A stretch of 64,000 nucleotides of DNA from Rhodoblastus acidophilus (GCF_900187365.1 NZ_FYDG01000002.1:248001-312000); one strand, 5' to 3'. Counted from the first letter of the stretch, positions 17,690-26,991 are shown. Numbers and translations: made by a program. The notes: generated from the sequence alone by a model not told the origin.

Positions 17690-18127
17690 TTAAAGCAGCG
17701 AGACGCGCCGCTCCACCAGCCAGCCCATGAACAAGAAGTTGCTGTAGAGCGTCAGCGGGGTGATCGCCATCTTGGCGACGACCGAAACGACCGTCAGGCG
17801 CTGGCCGTCGGGAATGTGGACAAGCGCGAACAGGCCGTCCGGGGCGGCGGCGAGCAGAACCAGCGCGAGTTTCTGGATCAAGATCGAGGCGACGGGAACC
17901 GCTATCGCCTGATAGAGGAAATAGGCCGCGAATTTGGCGAACAGAAACCGGCCATTGTCGATGAAAACCCGGTTCTGCGCGGCGAAGAAGACGAAGCTGA
18001 TCGCCAGTCCCGCACTGGCCAGGTTGGCGGCGAAGACCGAAACCCCGGCCGACACCAGCAGGGTCATCACCAGCAGGTCGATCAGCCAGCCAACGCCGGA
18101 AATGATTGCGAAACGATGCAGCCGCAT
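17690..18127 (-). CDS. GtrA-family membrane protein
   Basis: This 145-residue protein has four hydrophobic helices in the GtrA pattern: an early F-A-I-I-S-G-V-G-W-L-I-D, a second helix ending F-V-F-F-A-A-Q-N-R-V-F, and a last helix with T-L-Y-S-N-F-L-F-M. GtrA proteins are thought to flip undecaprenyl-phosphate-linked glucose or to partner GT2 enzymes in O-antigen and teichoic-acid modification. It is the first gene of the minus-strand glycan operon, with the GT2 directly downstream, which is the usual GtrA/GtrB-type pairing. ATG 18127 is chosen since the upstream frame is low-complexity Arg/Ser/Pro. Confidence 0.85.
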   Translation of the reverse strand: MRLHRFAIISGVGWLIDLLVMTLLVSAGVSVFAANLASAGLAISFVFFAAQNRVFIDNGRFLFAKFAAYFLYQAIAVPVASILIQKLALVLLAAAPDGLFALVHIPDGQRLTVVSVVAKMAITPLTLYSNFLFMGWLVERRVSLL

Positions 18128-18281
18128 GATGCGCCGTCCAAGCTCCCGTTCGAGGCGTTGCCCGCCAGCCGATAGCACCGCCGCGACTGCGGAACAATGG
18201 GCCGCGCGCGCAAGGCCGGCATGAAACGGGATCTGCGGCGCGGGAGCGGCTCTCGCGCCGGGAGCGTCGTGCGGCCGGCGA

Positions 18282-18446
18282 TCAGTTGAGGCCGTTGGAC
18301 ACCGCGACGAACTTGCCGTTGAGCTTCGTGCCGACCGTGGTGAAGGTCGCGATGGCCACAACCGAAATCAGCGCGGCGATCAGGCCGTATTCAATGGCGG
18401 TGGCGCCGGATTCGTCGCGAAGGAAATTTTTGATCTGACGGATCAT
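18282..18446 (-). CDS. Orphan Flp/Fap-type pilin
   Basis: The translation is 54 residues: a basic start M-I-R-Q-I-K-N-F, then D-E-S-G-A-T-A-I-E-Y-G-L-I-A-A-L and a hydrophobic stretch. This is the Flp pilin signature (G/A cleavage site, then A-I-E-Y-G-L-I-A). The prepilin would be cut by a TadV/CpaA-type peptidase and polymerised by the Tad machinery into adhesive pili. Clear signature and normal length make the call firm. No tad/cpa assembly gene is present in the window, so it must depend on a locus elsewhere. It lies upstream of gtrA on the same strand with a 154-base gap. Confidence 0.9.
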   Translation of the reverse strand: MIRQIKNFLRDESGATAIEYGLIAALISVVAIATFTTVGTKLNGKFVAVSNGLN

Positions 18447-18572
18447 GACAGTCTCTCTTGCTGCGGAAGATCGGAGCGTCCCTCCGCCGGGGAGGTTGAT
18501 AACGGCTCAACCCTTGCTATTTCCTTTACGTAACGGAATACGAAGTTCCGAAACCTATGATTTTTTTGGATT

Positions 18573-19970
18573 TTAATACGCAGACCCCGACGGGCCGCGC
18601 GCCGCGCCCAGGCGCAGGATCAGCGCGGACAGGGTCAGCAGCAGCAGCGCATGCAGCCCCGCCAGAGGCTCGGGCCGGATCCAGACGGCGAGAACGCCGG
18701 GCAGATCGCGGATCACGGAGAGGACGAACAGGCCGTAGAGCGTCCCGGATGCGAGCAACAGGCCGATCAGCGGCGCCCGCACAGCGCGGGGCGCCAGACC
18801 GGCCAGCGCCAGCAGCGCGAAAGAATAGAAGTGATAGAGATAGCGCTCGTGCGTGCCGGTGAGAAACACATTGAAGCCAAGATTCATCATCGCCACGGCC
18901 AGAAGGCAACCGGCCAGAAACCGGGCGTCGCCCTCCCCTGCGGCTCTGGAGAAGGCGCCGCGCAAAAAACGCAGCAGCGGCGCCGCCAGCGCCAGAACGG
19001 CCAGACCGTAAAGCGCGAATCCGGCGATGCGCGGCGTCAGGCCGAACGCGCGGCCGAACAGGGTCGGCGTCCAAAAGGGAGCGTCGGAGGACGACGCCAT
19101 ATCGCGGCCGAGCAACACCCAGAGATTAAAACCGTTGCCGGCGATGATGCGGCCGTGATGACTGCCGCCGCCCAGCCAGACATAGAGGAAGCTGGAGCCG
19201 AAATAGCCGGGAACCTCCGCCTGCCGGTCCAGAAACAGGAAAAGGCCGCCCGCCAGCGCCATGCAGCCGAACCCGAGCCACAGACCGCGCCGGGACCCGG
19301 CGAAGCGCCACAACGCCGCCAGAATGAGCGGCGCCGTGGCGACAATCGAAAAAATCGCCAGTTGCTTGGTGAGGGCGCACAGGGCCAGCGCGCTCAAGCC
19401 CAGCAGGAAAAACCCGTGCGCCGCCCGCCGCGGCTGCGGCGCGCCGGCCAGTTGGTAAGCCCGCATCAGGCCATGGAGGCTGACGAGCAGGAAGAACTGG
19501 GAAATCGTGTCGATCTGCCCCCAGACGGCGCCGCCCGCCCAGGTCGAGGGCAGAACCTCGATGACGAGGGCGAGGGCGAGGGCGCCCGCATGCCGCAGGC
19601 GCAGCGCGCGGCCGATCAGGACCAGCAGCGCGAAATTGGCCGCGTCGAAACCGGCGAGAATCAGGCGATAATACCGGGCGATTTCCTCGACATCGCCGAG
19701 AGAAAATGCCTGCTTAAGCGCGGCGATCGCGCCGCCGCTGGCGGCGACGCCCACGAAAGGATAGTTGGCGCTGGGACACAGGCTGTAAACGCGCTGCGCG
19801 TCGGTGCGCCAACACGCCGCCCAATCCACGAACACCCTGACGTCCTCGGCATGATAGACATTGACGAGGCTCAAAATCAGAAAAGGAATGGCCAGCCCCA
19901 GGGCGAACAGCGTGGCTTCATGCCGCGGCGCGGCGCCGCGCGGCGTTCCCGAATTGACTTCCATCCCCAT
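18573..19970 (-). CDS. Polytopic membrane glycosyltransferase-like protein (GT-C type)
   Basis: This 465-residue protein has ten or more transmembrane helices. The first periplasmic loop contains D-V-R-V-F-V-D-W-A-A-C-W, acidic residues typical of GT-C catalytic loops. Other family-like elements are W-G-Q-I-D-T in the middle, T-K-Q-L-A-I after the fourth helix group, and G-T-H-E-R-Y-L-Y in the C-terminal part; W-G-Q-x-D and H-E-R-Y also occur in GPI-mannosyltransferase/DUF2029-like bacterial proteins. It likely transfers a sugar from a polyprenyl-phosphate donor at the outer face of the inner membrane. The acceptor is unknown. The gene is divergent from the plus-strand membrane protein at 20133. 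Confidence 0.7.
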   Translation of the reverse strand: MGMEVNSGTPRGAAPRHEATLFALGLAIPFLILSLVNVYHAEDVRVFVDWAACWRTDAQRVYSLCPSANYPFVGVAASGGAIAALKQAFSLGDVEEIARYYRLILAGFDAANFALLVLIGRALRLRHAGALALALVIEVLPSTWAGGAVWGQIDTISQFFLLVSLHGLMRAYQLAGAPQPRRAAHGFFLLGLSALALCALTKQLAIFSIVATAPLILAALWRFAGSRRGLWLGFGCMALAGGLFLFLDRQAEVPGYFGSSFLYVWLGGGSHHGRIIAGNGFNLWVLLGRDMASSSDAPFWTPTLFGRAFGLTPRIAGFALYGLAVLALAAPLLRFLRGAFSRAAGEGDARFLAGCLLAVAMMNLGFNVFLTGTHERYLYHFYSFALLALAGLAPRAVRAPLIGLLLASGTLYGLFVLSVIRDLPGVLAVWIRPEPLAGLHALLLLTLSALILRLGAARGPSGSAY

Positions 19971-20132
19971 GGGCGAGACCTCGTCGCGGCGACGCGCAGG
20001 ACGTTTCCGACAGGCCGCGCCAGCTTAAACTAGGCCACAAGCGTTAAAACCTTTGCCGCACGCAGCGTCCCGCGCCGCCTCGCCCAATTCAGACCGGATT
20101 TGTTGTTAAGAATTTGCGGGCAAGACTTGCGC

Positions 20133-21953
20133 ATGTCGCCGTTCGCCTCGCCCCGCGCCGCCGCCGCGCCGCAGACCCTGCCCTTCGTCCTCGCCGTTCT
20201 CGGCGCCGTCGCTCTGTCGCTTGTCTTCCAGCAGGGGCGGCTGATGGAGGTGTGGACCGGCGGCGGCTTTTTCGACACCGACGACGCCATGCGCATGGTT
20301 CAGGCGCGCGACCTGATCGCCGGCCAGGGCTGGTACGACCTGACCCAATATCGCCTCGCTCCGCCGCAAGGCTCGATCCTGCACTGGTCGCGGATCGTGG
20401 ACATTCCCCTGGTCGCGCTGCTGAAACTGTTCGGCCTGTTTCTCGCCCCCGACCAAGCCGAGCGCGCGGCGCGGATCGCCTTTCCCACCCTGGGCCTGGG
20501 CGTCCTGTTCGCCGGAGGCGGGTTTGCGGCCCGCGCCTTCGCCGGCGCCGGCCTGCGCCTGTTCGGCGTCGCCGCCCTGTTCTGCTGCGGCGTGATGTTC
20601 TGGCAATTTCCGCCCGGCCGCATCGACCACCATTCGGTTCAGATCACGCTGCTGCTGTTCGCCGCCGCCGCCATGGCCCGCGCCTTCGATCCGGCGGAAG
20701 CGCGCTGGGGCGCGCTGTCGGGCGGCTGCGTCGCGCTGTCGCTGGGCGTCGGCCTCGAAAACCTGCCGTTTTTCGCGGTGCTGGCGGCGGCGCCGGGCCT
20801 CGCGTTCCTGGCGCGCGGCGCGGAGGCGCGCGGCCTTTTGCGGGCGTTCGGCGGCGGCCTCGCCCTCGCCCAGATCGCCGTTTTCCTGCTGACGGTGGGG
20901 CCAAGCCGCTGGCTAACCCCCGCCTGCGACGCCTTGTCAGCGCCCTGGCTGACCCCTGCCCTGATCGGCGCATTGGGCTATGGCGCGCTGTCGCTGGCGG
21001 GCGGTCTGCCGCGCGCCGCCCGCGCTGGGCTGCTGGTCCTCGTCGGCGCGGCGGCGCTGGCGCCGGTGGCCATGTTGTGGCCGGACTGCCTGCGGCCGCC
21101 CTATGCCGACGTCGATCCGACGCTGAAAAGCTTCTGGATGGACCATATCGGCGAAAACCAGACTCTGGCGCAGAATTTCGTCATCGCGCCCGGCGCCGCC
21201 GTGCTGATGGCGGTTCCCACGCTGATTGGCCTCGCGGGCGCCCTGTTCGGCGCCGTCGCCGGGCGCGGCGTCGCGCGGGCGCGCTGGCTGCTGCTGGCGG
21301 CGCTGCTGGCGTTGGGTTTCGCCGCCGCCTGCGCCTGCCTGCGGATTTTCTCGTCGCTGGCGCCTTTGGCGGCGCTCGGCCTGCTGGCGCCGGTCGCCGC
21401 GATTTTCCACGCTCTGGCGCCGCGCGGAAAAATCCTCGGCGGCGTCGCCGCGAGCGCGGTTCTGCTGGCCGGATCGTCCTTCGGCGTGGCGCTGGCCTTG
21501 CCCGATCTCGAGCCGTCGCCGGACGTGCTGGCCTCGCCGGACCTGGCCTGGCGGCGTCCCGACCCCTGCCTCGACTCCGCCAATTACGCCTTTCTGAACG
21601 ATCACAAGCCCGGCCTGGTGGCGGGGCCGATCTCGCCCGGCTCCTATATTCTGGCCCATAGCCCGATGCGCGCGCTGGCCGCGCCCTATCATCGCAACAA
21701 TGCGGGCAATCTCGCCGCGCTGAACATTTTGCGGGCGGAGCCGGCTTTGGCCGAGAGTCTGGCGCGCAAGGCCGGGGTCGATTACGTGCTGCTGTGCTGG
21801 GCGACACCCGCCGACGCCGCCTCGCTGCGCGCGCTGTCGCCAACCGGCCTCGCCGCGCGGATCGAACAGGGCGAAATCCCCGGCTGGCTGCGCGAAGTTT
21901 CGCCCAAGGACGCCCCGGTGCGGCTCTACCGTCTGCTGCCTCCGAGCGACTGA
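20133..21953 (+). CDS. Polytopic membrane protein, STT3/ArnT-like glycosyltransferase
   Basis: This 606-residue protein has about 11-12 hydrophobic helices and a C-terminal soluble domain (about 470-606). The first large loop holds F-F-D-T-D-D-A-M-R-M-V-Q-A-R-D and W-Y-D-L-T-Q-Y-R, followed by L-H-W-S-R-I-V-D. The D-x-D-D cluster fits the catalytic loop of GT-C enzymes such as STT3, PMT and ArnT. The C-terminal part contains S-P-G-S-Y-I-L-A-H-S and Y-H-R-N-N, also seen in hypothetical alphaproteobacterial homologues. ATG 20133 is used; a start at 20100 is possible. The role in the glycan cluster (lipid-linked sugar transfer to a surface acceptor) is inferred. Confidence 0.65.
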   Translation: MSPFASPRAAAAPQTLPFVLAVLGAVALSLVFQQGRLMEVWTGGGFFDTDDAMRMVQARDLIAGQGWYDLTQYRLAPPQGSILHWSRIVDIPLVALLKLFGLFLAPDQAERAARIAFPTLGLGVLFAGGGFAARAFAGAGLRLFGVAALFCCGVMFWQFPPGRIDHHSVQITLLLFAAAAMARAFDPAEARWGALSGGCVALSLGVGLENLPFFAVLAAAPGLAFLARGAEARGLLRAFGGGLALAQIAVFLLTVGPSRWLTPACDALSAPWLTPALIGALGYGALSLAGGLPRAARAGLLVLVGAAALAPVAMLWPDCLRPPYADVDPTLKSFWMDHIGENQTLAQNFVIAPGAAVLMAVPTLIGLAGALFGAVAGRGVARARWLLLAALLALGFAAACACLRIFSSLAPLAALGLLAPVAAIFHALAPRGKILGGVAASAVLLAGSSFGVALALPDLEPSPDVLASPDLAWRRPDPCLDSANYAFLNDHKPGLVAGPISPGSYILAHSPMRALAAPYHRNNAGNLAALNILRAEPALAESLARKAGVDYVLLCWATPADAASLRALSPTGLAARIEQGEIPGWLREVSPKDAPVRLYRLLPPSD

Positions 21954-21964
21954 GGCGCCCGAGA

Positions 21965-23263
21965 TCAGGCCGCCTTTTTGATCGTCTCGGCGGACGGCTG
22001 CTCGGGCTGGGCCGGCTTCAAAAAGTCCGCTTCATGGCCGGCGCCGATCGCCAGCAAAAAACCGCCCATGGCGTTCTGCGCGCCGATCACCATCAGGGTC
22101 GCGCCGAGCACGGCCGGCAACACGTTGCGGATGCCGCTGAAATTGTGCCCGGACCAGTAAGCGAGCACGCCCGACAGCAGCCCGGCGCCGGCGAGAAACG
22201 CCACCCCGCCCGCGATCAGCATGCTTTCCAGCGAAATCCACCGCGCCAGAAAGCCGTCGGCGGGCACGGCGCGGCGATAGCCGGCGCGCACGCCGTAGAG
22301 ATGGGTGGCGGCGGCGAGCAGTCCGCCGGTATGGGCGAGACCAAGCAGCGACCCCGCGAGGATCGCCCAGTAATTGCCGAAAAAGCTCTCCTCCCAATGA
22401 CCGCCGGCCCAGGCCGACAGGCTCATGGCGAAGATGAACAGCGCGGCGCCCAGCGCCAGCGCGGCGGGCGCGGCGAAGGCCCAGGCCGGGCTCAACATCA
22501 GCAGATAGCGCAAATGCCGCCAGCCGTCGCGCCAGGGCCGCAAGTGCGGCGGACGGTCGCGAATGTCGCGCGACAAAGTGACGGGCGCCTCGGCGATCTT
22601 CTCGCCCTTCAACGCCGCCTTGATGATCATCTCGCTGGCGAATTCCATGCCCGACCCGCTCAGGCCCAGGCGGTGGAAGCAATCCTTGGTCAGCGCGCGC
22701 AGCCCGCAATGCGCGTCCGACACCCGCGCGCGGAAGAAAAGATTGAGAATGCCGGTGAGGATGGGATTGCCGATATGGCGGTTTTTCCAGGGCATGGCGC
22801 CGGGCGCGATGCCGCCCTTGAAGCGCGAGCCCATGGCGAGATCGGCGCCGTCGCGCAACAGCGCGACCAGATCGACCGCTTCGCGAAAATCATAGGAGCC
22901 GTCGCAATCGCCCATCACCAGATAGCGTCCCGACGCTCCTTCAAACCCCGCGATCAAGGCCGCGCCATAGCCCCGGCGCGGCGCATCGACCACGCGGGCG
23001 CCGCCGGCGCGGGCGATCAGCTGACTGCCGTCGGCGGATCCATTGTCGGCGACCACGATCTCGCCGGTCAGGCCGAGCCGGGCGCGCAGCAATTCCAGCG
23101 CCTCGCGGGCGTTGGCGAGGCAATGCGGCAGGCTGCGCGCCTCGTTCAGGCAGGGCATGACGAGGGAGACGTCGGGAGAGGCGTCAACGGAATCGACGGC
23201 GCGAATGTCCAGCATTTTGGCGGGATCCAGAAGAATTGGCGCGCATGATGGACGCAAGGTCAT
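21965..23263 (-). CDS. Polyprenol-phosphate-type GT2 glycosyltransferase with membrane domain
   Basis: This 432-residue protein combines an N-terminal GT2 domain (about 30-260) with a C-terminal membrane part of four to five helices. The GT domain shows V-S-L-V-M-P-C-L-N-E-A, V-A-D-N-G-S-A-D-G-S, M-G-D-C-D-G-S-Y-D and M-G-S-R-F, the last typical of dolichol/undecaprenyl-phosphate mannose and glucose synthases. It probably makes a lipid-phosphate sugar donor used by the two polytopic transferases encoded nearby. ATG 23263 is preferred because AGGGAA lies about 7 bases upstream; ATG 23215 lacks a ribosome site. The gene converges on the STT3-like gene with an 11-base gap. Confidence 0.85.
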   Translation of the reverse strand: MTLRPSCAPILLDPAKMLDIRAVDSVDASPDVSLVMPCLNEARSLPHCLANAREALELLRARLGLTGEIVVADNGSADGSQLIARAGGARVVDAPRRGYGAALIAGFEGASGRYLVMGDCDGSYDFREAVDLVALLRDGADLAMGSRFKGGIAPGAMPWKNRHIGNPILTGILNLFFRARVSDAHCGLRALTKDCFHRLGLSGSGMEFASEMIIKAALKGEKIAEAPVTLSRDIRDRPPHLRPWRDGWRHLRYLLMLSPAWAFAAPAALALGAALFIFAMSLSAWAGGHWEESFFGNYWAILAGSLLGLAHTGGLLAAATHLYGVRAGYRRAVPADGFLARWISLESMLIAGGVAFLAGAGLLSGVLAYWSGHNFSGIRNVLPAVLGATLMVIGAQNAMGGFLLAIGAGHEADFLKPAQPEQPSAETIKKAA

Positions 23264-23359
23264 TTATTTTCCCTAAACCAAGCGTTGCTGGCGTCACGCG
23301 CCGCGCGCGCCTACAAGATCGTCCAGGCTCCCGATTCGTTCTTGCGAGACTTCCGCTTC

Positions 23360-23917
23360 ATGGCCGCGCGCACCTCCTCCGCCGCCCCCCTCGCCTTCCG
23401 CGCCGCCGAAGCCGCCGACATTCCCGCCATGACCGCCCTGATCAATTCCGCCTATCGCGGCGAGTCCAGCAGGGGCGGCTGGACCACCGAGGCCGACCTT
23501 CTGGAAGGCCGTCGCATCGACGAGGCCGGGCTGGCGCGCGAAATGGCGGCGCCGGACACGCTGTTCCTGCTGTGCTTTGAGGACGACGCCCTGATCGGTT
23601 CGGCGCAGCTGCGCAAAGCGGCGGAAGGCGTCGGCTATCTCGGCATGTTCGTCATCCGGCCGGGCTTGCAGGGGCGCGGCCTGGGGCGGCGCCTGTTGCA
23701 GGAAGCGGAAACCACCGCGCGGCGTCTCTGGAGCGCCGCCCGCATGACCATGGCGGTGATCGGGCTGCGCAGCGAGCTGATCGCCTATTACCAGCGCCGC
23801 GGCTACCGCCTGACCGGCGAACGCCTGCCGTTGCCGTTGGAGGACGGCCTCAGCGCGGCGCTCGTCGAGGGCGTTGACCTTGCGATGATGGAGAAAGCGC
23901 TTCCGCCCTCCCCTTGA
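23360..23917 (+). CDS. GNAT-family N-acetyltransferase
   Basis: This 185-residue protein has the GNAT acetyl-CoA site: a beta-strand G-Y-L-G-M-F-V-I-R-P followed by Q-G-R-G-L-G-R-R-L-L (R/Q-x-x-G-x-G/A), and a late A-Y-Y-Q-R-R-G-Y motif. The early segment A-D-I-P-A-M-T-A-L-I-N-S-A-Y-R is typical for the start of the fold. It transfers an acetyl group to an unidentified amine. ATG 23360 precedes the conserved fold by about 15 residues; an upstream start would add a basic, poorly conserved extension. It stands alone on the plus strand between glycosyltransferase genes, so a role in glycan modification is possible but unsupported. Confidence 0.85.
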   Translation: MAARTSSAAPLAFRAAEAADIPAMTALINSAYRGESSRGGWTTEADLLEGRRIDEAGLAREMAAPDTLFLLCFEDDALIGSAQLRKAAEGVGYLGMFVIRPGLQGRGLGRRLLQEAETTARRLWSAARMTMAVIGLRSELIAYYQRRGYRLTGERLPLPLEDGLSAALVEGVDLAMMEKALPPSP

Positions 23918-24111
23918 GTCCGGGCGCCGGCGCCGACACATTTCCGTAGCTGTTAACGTCAACAATGCTTTCGACGGAAGAAACGTCGAGAATATTTATT
24001 TTCTGCAATCGCGTAGATTGTAACGTTCGGCGTTGACCCGCGTTGCGCGAATGGCGGATTTTCCGGTGACGTTAAGAAAGCCGCTTCCGGCTGCATTGTT
24101 TGTCGTTTGCC

Positions 24112-26697
24112 ATGACCTGGATATTTGACGAAATGACAAGCGCGCTCCATGACCCCGACCGGCATGCCGACGCGCTGCTCGCTCTGGCCGCCCGCGCCTT
24201 GCGCGCGCGCGATTTCACCGCCGCGTTCATGTTGTCCGACCGGCGCTGCCGGCTCGATCCCAATGCGGCCGCGCTGCTGCTGCGCTCGCTGGCGTCGCGG
24301 CGGCTGGGGCGGATGGCCGACGCCGACATGGATTTGCGGCAAGCCTCCGAAGCCGATCCGACCGACGCGGACGTTAATTTTGAAATCCTGCGGCGCGGGC
24401 TGTCGGTCGACAAGACGGAGGCCGCCTGGAGCATTGTCCGCAACCCCCGCGCCAAGGAGGCGGCGCGCCTCGCGGCGCTGGCGGCGCTCGGGGAAACCGG
24501 CGAGCGCATCGTGGCCGACCTGCATTACGACGGCGCGCGGATTCTCGGATGGGCCGCCTGGAGCGGCGGTCCGCTGAGCCTGACCGCCGATTCGGCGCTG
24601 GGCCATGTCGAACGCGCGCTCGCCCCCGATCCGCGCGAACCGCTGGCCCGCCCGCTCGGCGCCGCGGCCCGCATCGACATCGCGGCGCCGCTCGGCGAAT
24701 CCTGCGCGATCCGCCTGCGCGCGCATGAGCGGGAACAGGAGCGGGAAGCGACGATTCACCTGGTCGCCGACGGAAAAAGCCGGGCGGCGAACGCGCGCCC
24801 GTCGCCCGTCGCGCCCCGCGCCCCCGCCCCGTCGCGAACCCTGACCATCGTCGTCCCGCTCTACGAGGATTTCGCCGCCACCAAACTTTGCCTGCGCGCG
24901 CTCTATCGGGAATGCGCGGCCGACGCGGAGCTTCGGGTTGTGCTGGTGGACGACGCCTCGCCCAATCCGGCGATCTCGCGGCTGGCGCGCGAGCATGGCG
25001 AGAGAGCCGACACGCGGCTGATCGTGAACGAGCGCAATCTCGGCTATGCGGCTTCGGTCAACAAGGCGCTGGCCTTTTGCCCGGACGGCGACGTCGTTCT
25101 GCTCAACGCCGACGTCTATCTGACGCGCGGCGCGCTGCGGCGGCTGGCGCAAGCGGCCTATTCCGCGCCCGACATCGCGACGGCGATCCCGCTGACCAAT
25201 AATGCGGAATTCGCCAGTTTCCCCGTGCCGGGCGCCTCCAATCCGATGCCGGACGTCGGGCGGATCGACGAGCTGGACGCGATCGCCAGCGACATGTTTG
25301 GCGCGAGCGCGGTGGACATTCCCAGCGGGGTCGGCTTTTGCCTGTTCGTCAAGGCCGCCGCCCGCGCGCAGGCGCCCCGGTTCAACCTGGCCTATGCCCG
25401 CGGCTATTTCGAAGATGTCGATTATTGTTTGCGGCTGGCGCAAGCGGGCTGGCGCCATGTCGTGGCGACCGGCGTGTTCGTCGGCCATGAAGGGTCGCGT
25501 TCGTTCAAGGACAAGAAGCGCGAACTGGCGCTGCGCAATTTCACGCTGCTGAAATCCCGCTTTCCCGACTATCCCGCACGGCTGGACGCCTTCGTCCGCG
25601 CCGACCCGCTGCGGCCGACGCGCATGTCGATCGAAGCGCGGCTCAGCTACGCCGATCCGGTGGTGCTGCTGGTCGCGCCGGCGCAGCGGATCGACCGGTT
25701 GCAGGACCTGACCTCGCGCGGACTGACGCAGGACGGCGACCGCGTGCTGCAGATTTCCTGGGAGCCGTCACGCCATTCCGAGAAAATGTCGGTGCGCGAC
25801 CTCTCCGGCGCAGCGCCGCAATCGCTCGAATTCGAGGCGGGGCGCAACGGGAGCGGGTCGCTCGCCGCCTTTCTCCAGCGCTTGCGCGTCCGAAAATGTA
25901 TTTTCGTCGATCCTGTCGTGGCGCCGGCGGCCGTGCTGCGCGAATTCGCGGGGATCGACAGCCCGAAAGATCTGCTGGTCACCGATCCCGCGCTCGGCGA
26001 CCCGCGCCGCGACGCGCCGGCCTTGGTGGTCAGCGAGAGCGCGCTCGCAGCGGCGGCGGACGCGCCCGCGCTGTGCGACGACGATCCTTGGCCGATGGCC
26101 CTGCGCCGGGTCGATCGCGTGCTGATCGAAGACAGCATGTGCCTGCTCTCGGCCGCCTGGGCGCTGCAAAGCTTCCCCGGGGCGCGTTTCGCCTCGGCGG
26201 CGGCGCCCGCGTGCGCACGCTGGGTCCGCAAACCGAAGCGCCGCCTTAGGCTGGGCGTCCTCGCCCCGTTCGCCTCCGCCGAAACCGACAGCCTTGTCGC
26301 CGGCCTCGCGCGCCACAGCCGCGACATCGCGCTGTTTTCGCCCATCGTGCTGTGTGGCGACAGTTTTAACGCGCTGGCGCTGATGGCCTCGTTCACCGTC
26401 CATGTCACCGGCGCGATCGCCGAGGAGGAATGGGACCGGCTGATCGACCTGATGGACATTGGCGCGCTGGTTCTGGCGAACCGAAGCAACGGATTCGGCC
26501 TGCTGGAGCGGCTGGCGGTGGCGACGTCGCTCCCCGTCGCCTATTTCGACTGGTCCGGCGGCGTGTTTTCCCCGGCGTCGCGCATGGACGAGGCCTCGCG
26601 CAATCTCGCGCTGGACCCCATGCTCGGCGAGGCGGAGGCCTGCCGGGCGATCGACGCCTGGTTCCGCCGCGAGCTCAAGCCGAGGCTCCGATGCTGA
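24112..26697 (+). CDS. Large multidomain GT2 glycosyltransferase
   Basis: This 861-residue protein has three parts. Residues 1-130 look like TPR-type helices (A-D-M-D-L-R-Q-A-S-E-A-D-P). About 130-235 is a beta-rich linker beginning A-D-L-H-Y-D-G. From about 243 there is a GT2 domain with T-I-V-V-P-L-Y-E-D-F, V-L-V-D-D-A-S-P-N-P, L-N-A-D-V-Y-L and the acceptor loop G-Y-F-E-D-V-D-Y-C-L-R near 431. The last 370 residues form a second region with repeated alpha/beta pattern and A-N-R-S-N-G-F-G-L-L-E-R, which could be a GT-B-like or regulatory domain that I cannot name. Similar long GT2 proteins build exopolysaccharide or modify surface glycans. ATG 24112 is the first of several close starts. Confidence 0.8.
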   Translation: MTWIFDEMTSALHDPDRHADALLALAARALRARDFTAAFMLSDRRCRLDPNAAALLLRSLASRRLGRMADADMDLRQASEADPTDADVNFEILRRGLSVDKTEAAWSIVRNPRAKEAARLAALAALGETGERIVADLHYDGARILGWAAWSGGPLSLTADSALGHVERALAPDPREPLARPLGAAARIDIAAPLGESCAIRLRAHEREQEREATIHLVADGKSRAANARPSPVAPRAPAPSRTLTIVVPLYEDFAATKLCLRALYRECAADAELRVVLVDDASPNPAISRLAREHGERADTRLIVNERNLGYAASVNKALAFCPDGDVVLLNADVYLTRGALRRLAQAAYSAPDIATAIPLTNNAEFASFPVPGASNPMPDVGRIDELDAIASDMFGASAVDIPSGVGFCLFVKAAARAQAPRFNLAYARGYFEDVDYCLRLAQAGWRHVVATGVFVGHEGSRSFKDKKRELALRNFTLLKSRFPDYPARLDAFVRADPLRPTRMSIEARLSYADPVVLLVAPAQRIDRLQDLTSRGLTQDGDRVLQISWEPSRHSEKMSVRDLSGAAPQSLEFEAGRNGSGSLAAFLQRLRVRKCIFVDPVVAPAAVLREFAGIDSPKDLLVTDPALGDPRRDAPALVVSESALAAAADAPALCDDDPWPMALRRVDRVLIEDSMCLLSAAWALQSFPGARFASAAAPACARWVRKPKRRLRLGVLAPFASAETDSLVAGLARHSRDIALFSPIVLCGDSFNALALMASFTVHVTGAIAEEEWDRLIDLMDIGALVLANRSNGFGLLERLAVATSLPVAYFDWSGGVFSPASRMDEASRNLALDPMLGEAEACRAIDAWFRRELKPRLRC

Positions 26698-26787
26698 CGC
26701 AAGGGCGCGGCGCGCCCCGCTGTTTTCGCTCTTGACCCACCGCGCGTTTGCCTTACTGCAAGGCCGATGCGGAAAGGAAGCGCGCCA

Positions 26788-26991
26788 ATGGCTTCGGAAT
26801 GGATCAAGCTGACCGACCGGGACAACGGCGAGCCGATTTTCGTGAACATGGCCAATGCGTTGACCGTGCAACGCGGCAACAAGTGCTCGCTGATCTGGCT
26901 GCCCACCGGCGTCGATGACGAATCCACGCTGGAAGTGGTGGAGACGCCCGAGCAAATTTTCGATCTGCTGAAACTGAGCCGCGCCGGCTGA
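26788..26991 (+). CDS. Small FlbD-like conserved protein
   Basis: This 67-residue protein starts at ATG 26788 behind GAAAGGAAG. Its pattern W-I-K-L-T-D-R-D-N-G-E-P-I-F-V-N, then a short hydrophobic strand and V-V-E-T-P-E-Q-I, resembles FlbD-type small proteins (M-I-x-L-T-x-L-N-G-x-x-x-x-x-N plus a C-terminal V-x-E-S-x-x-E-V). FlbD sits in flagellar operons, but no flagellar gene is near, so a function should not be assumed. It lies 90 bases after the large GT2 gene and is oriented towards the convergent L,D-transpeptidase. Confidence 0.65.
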   Translation: MASEWIKLTDRDNGEPIFVNMANALTVQRGNKCSLIWLPTGVDDESTLEVVETPEQIFDLLKLSRAG

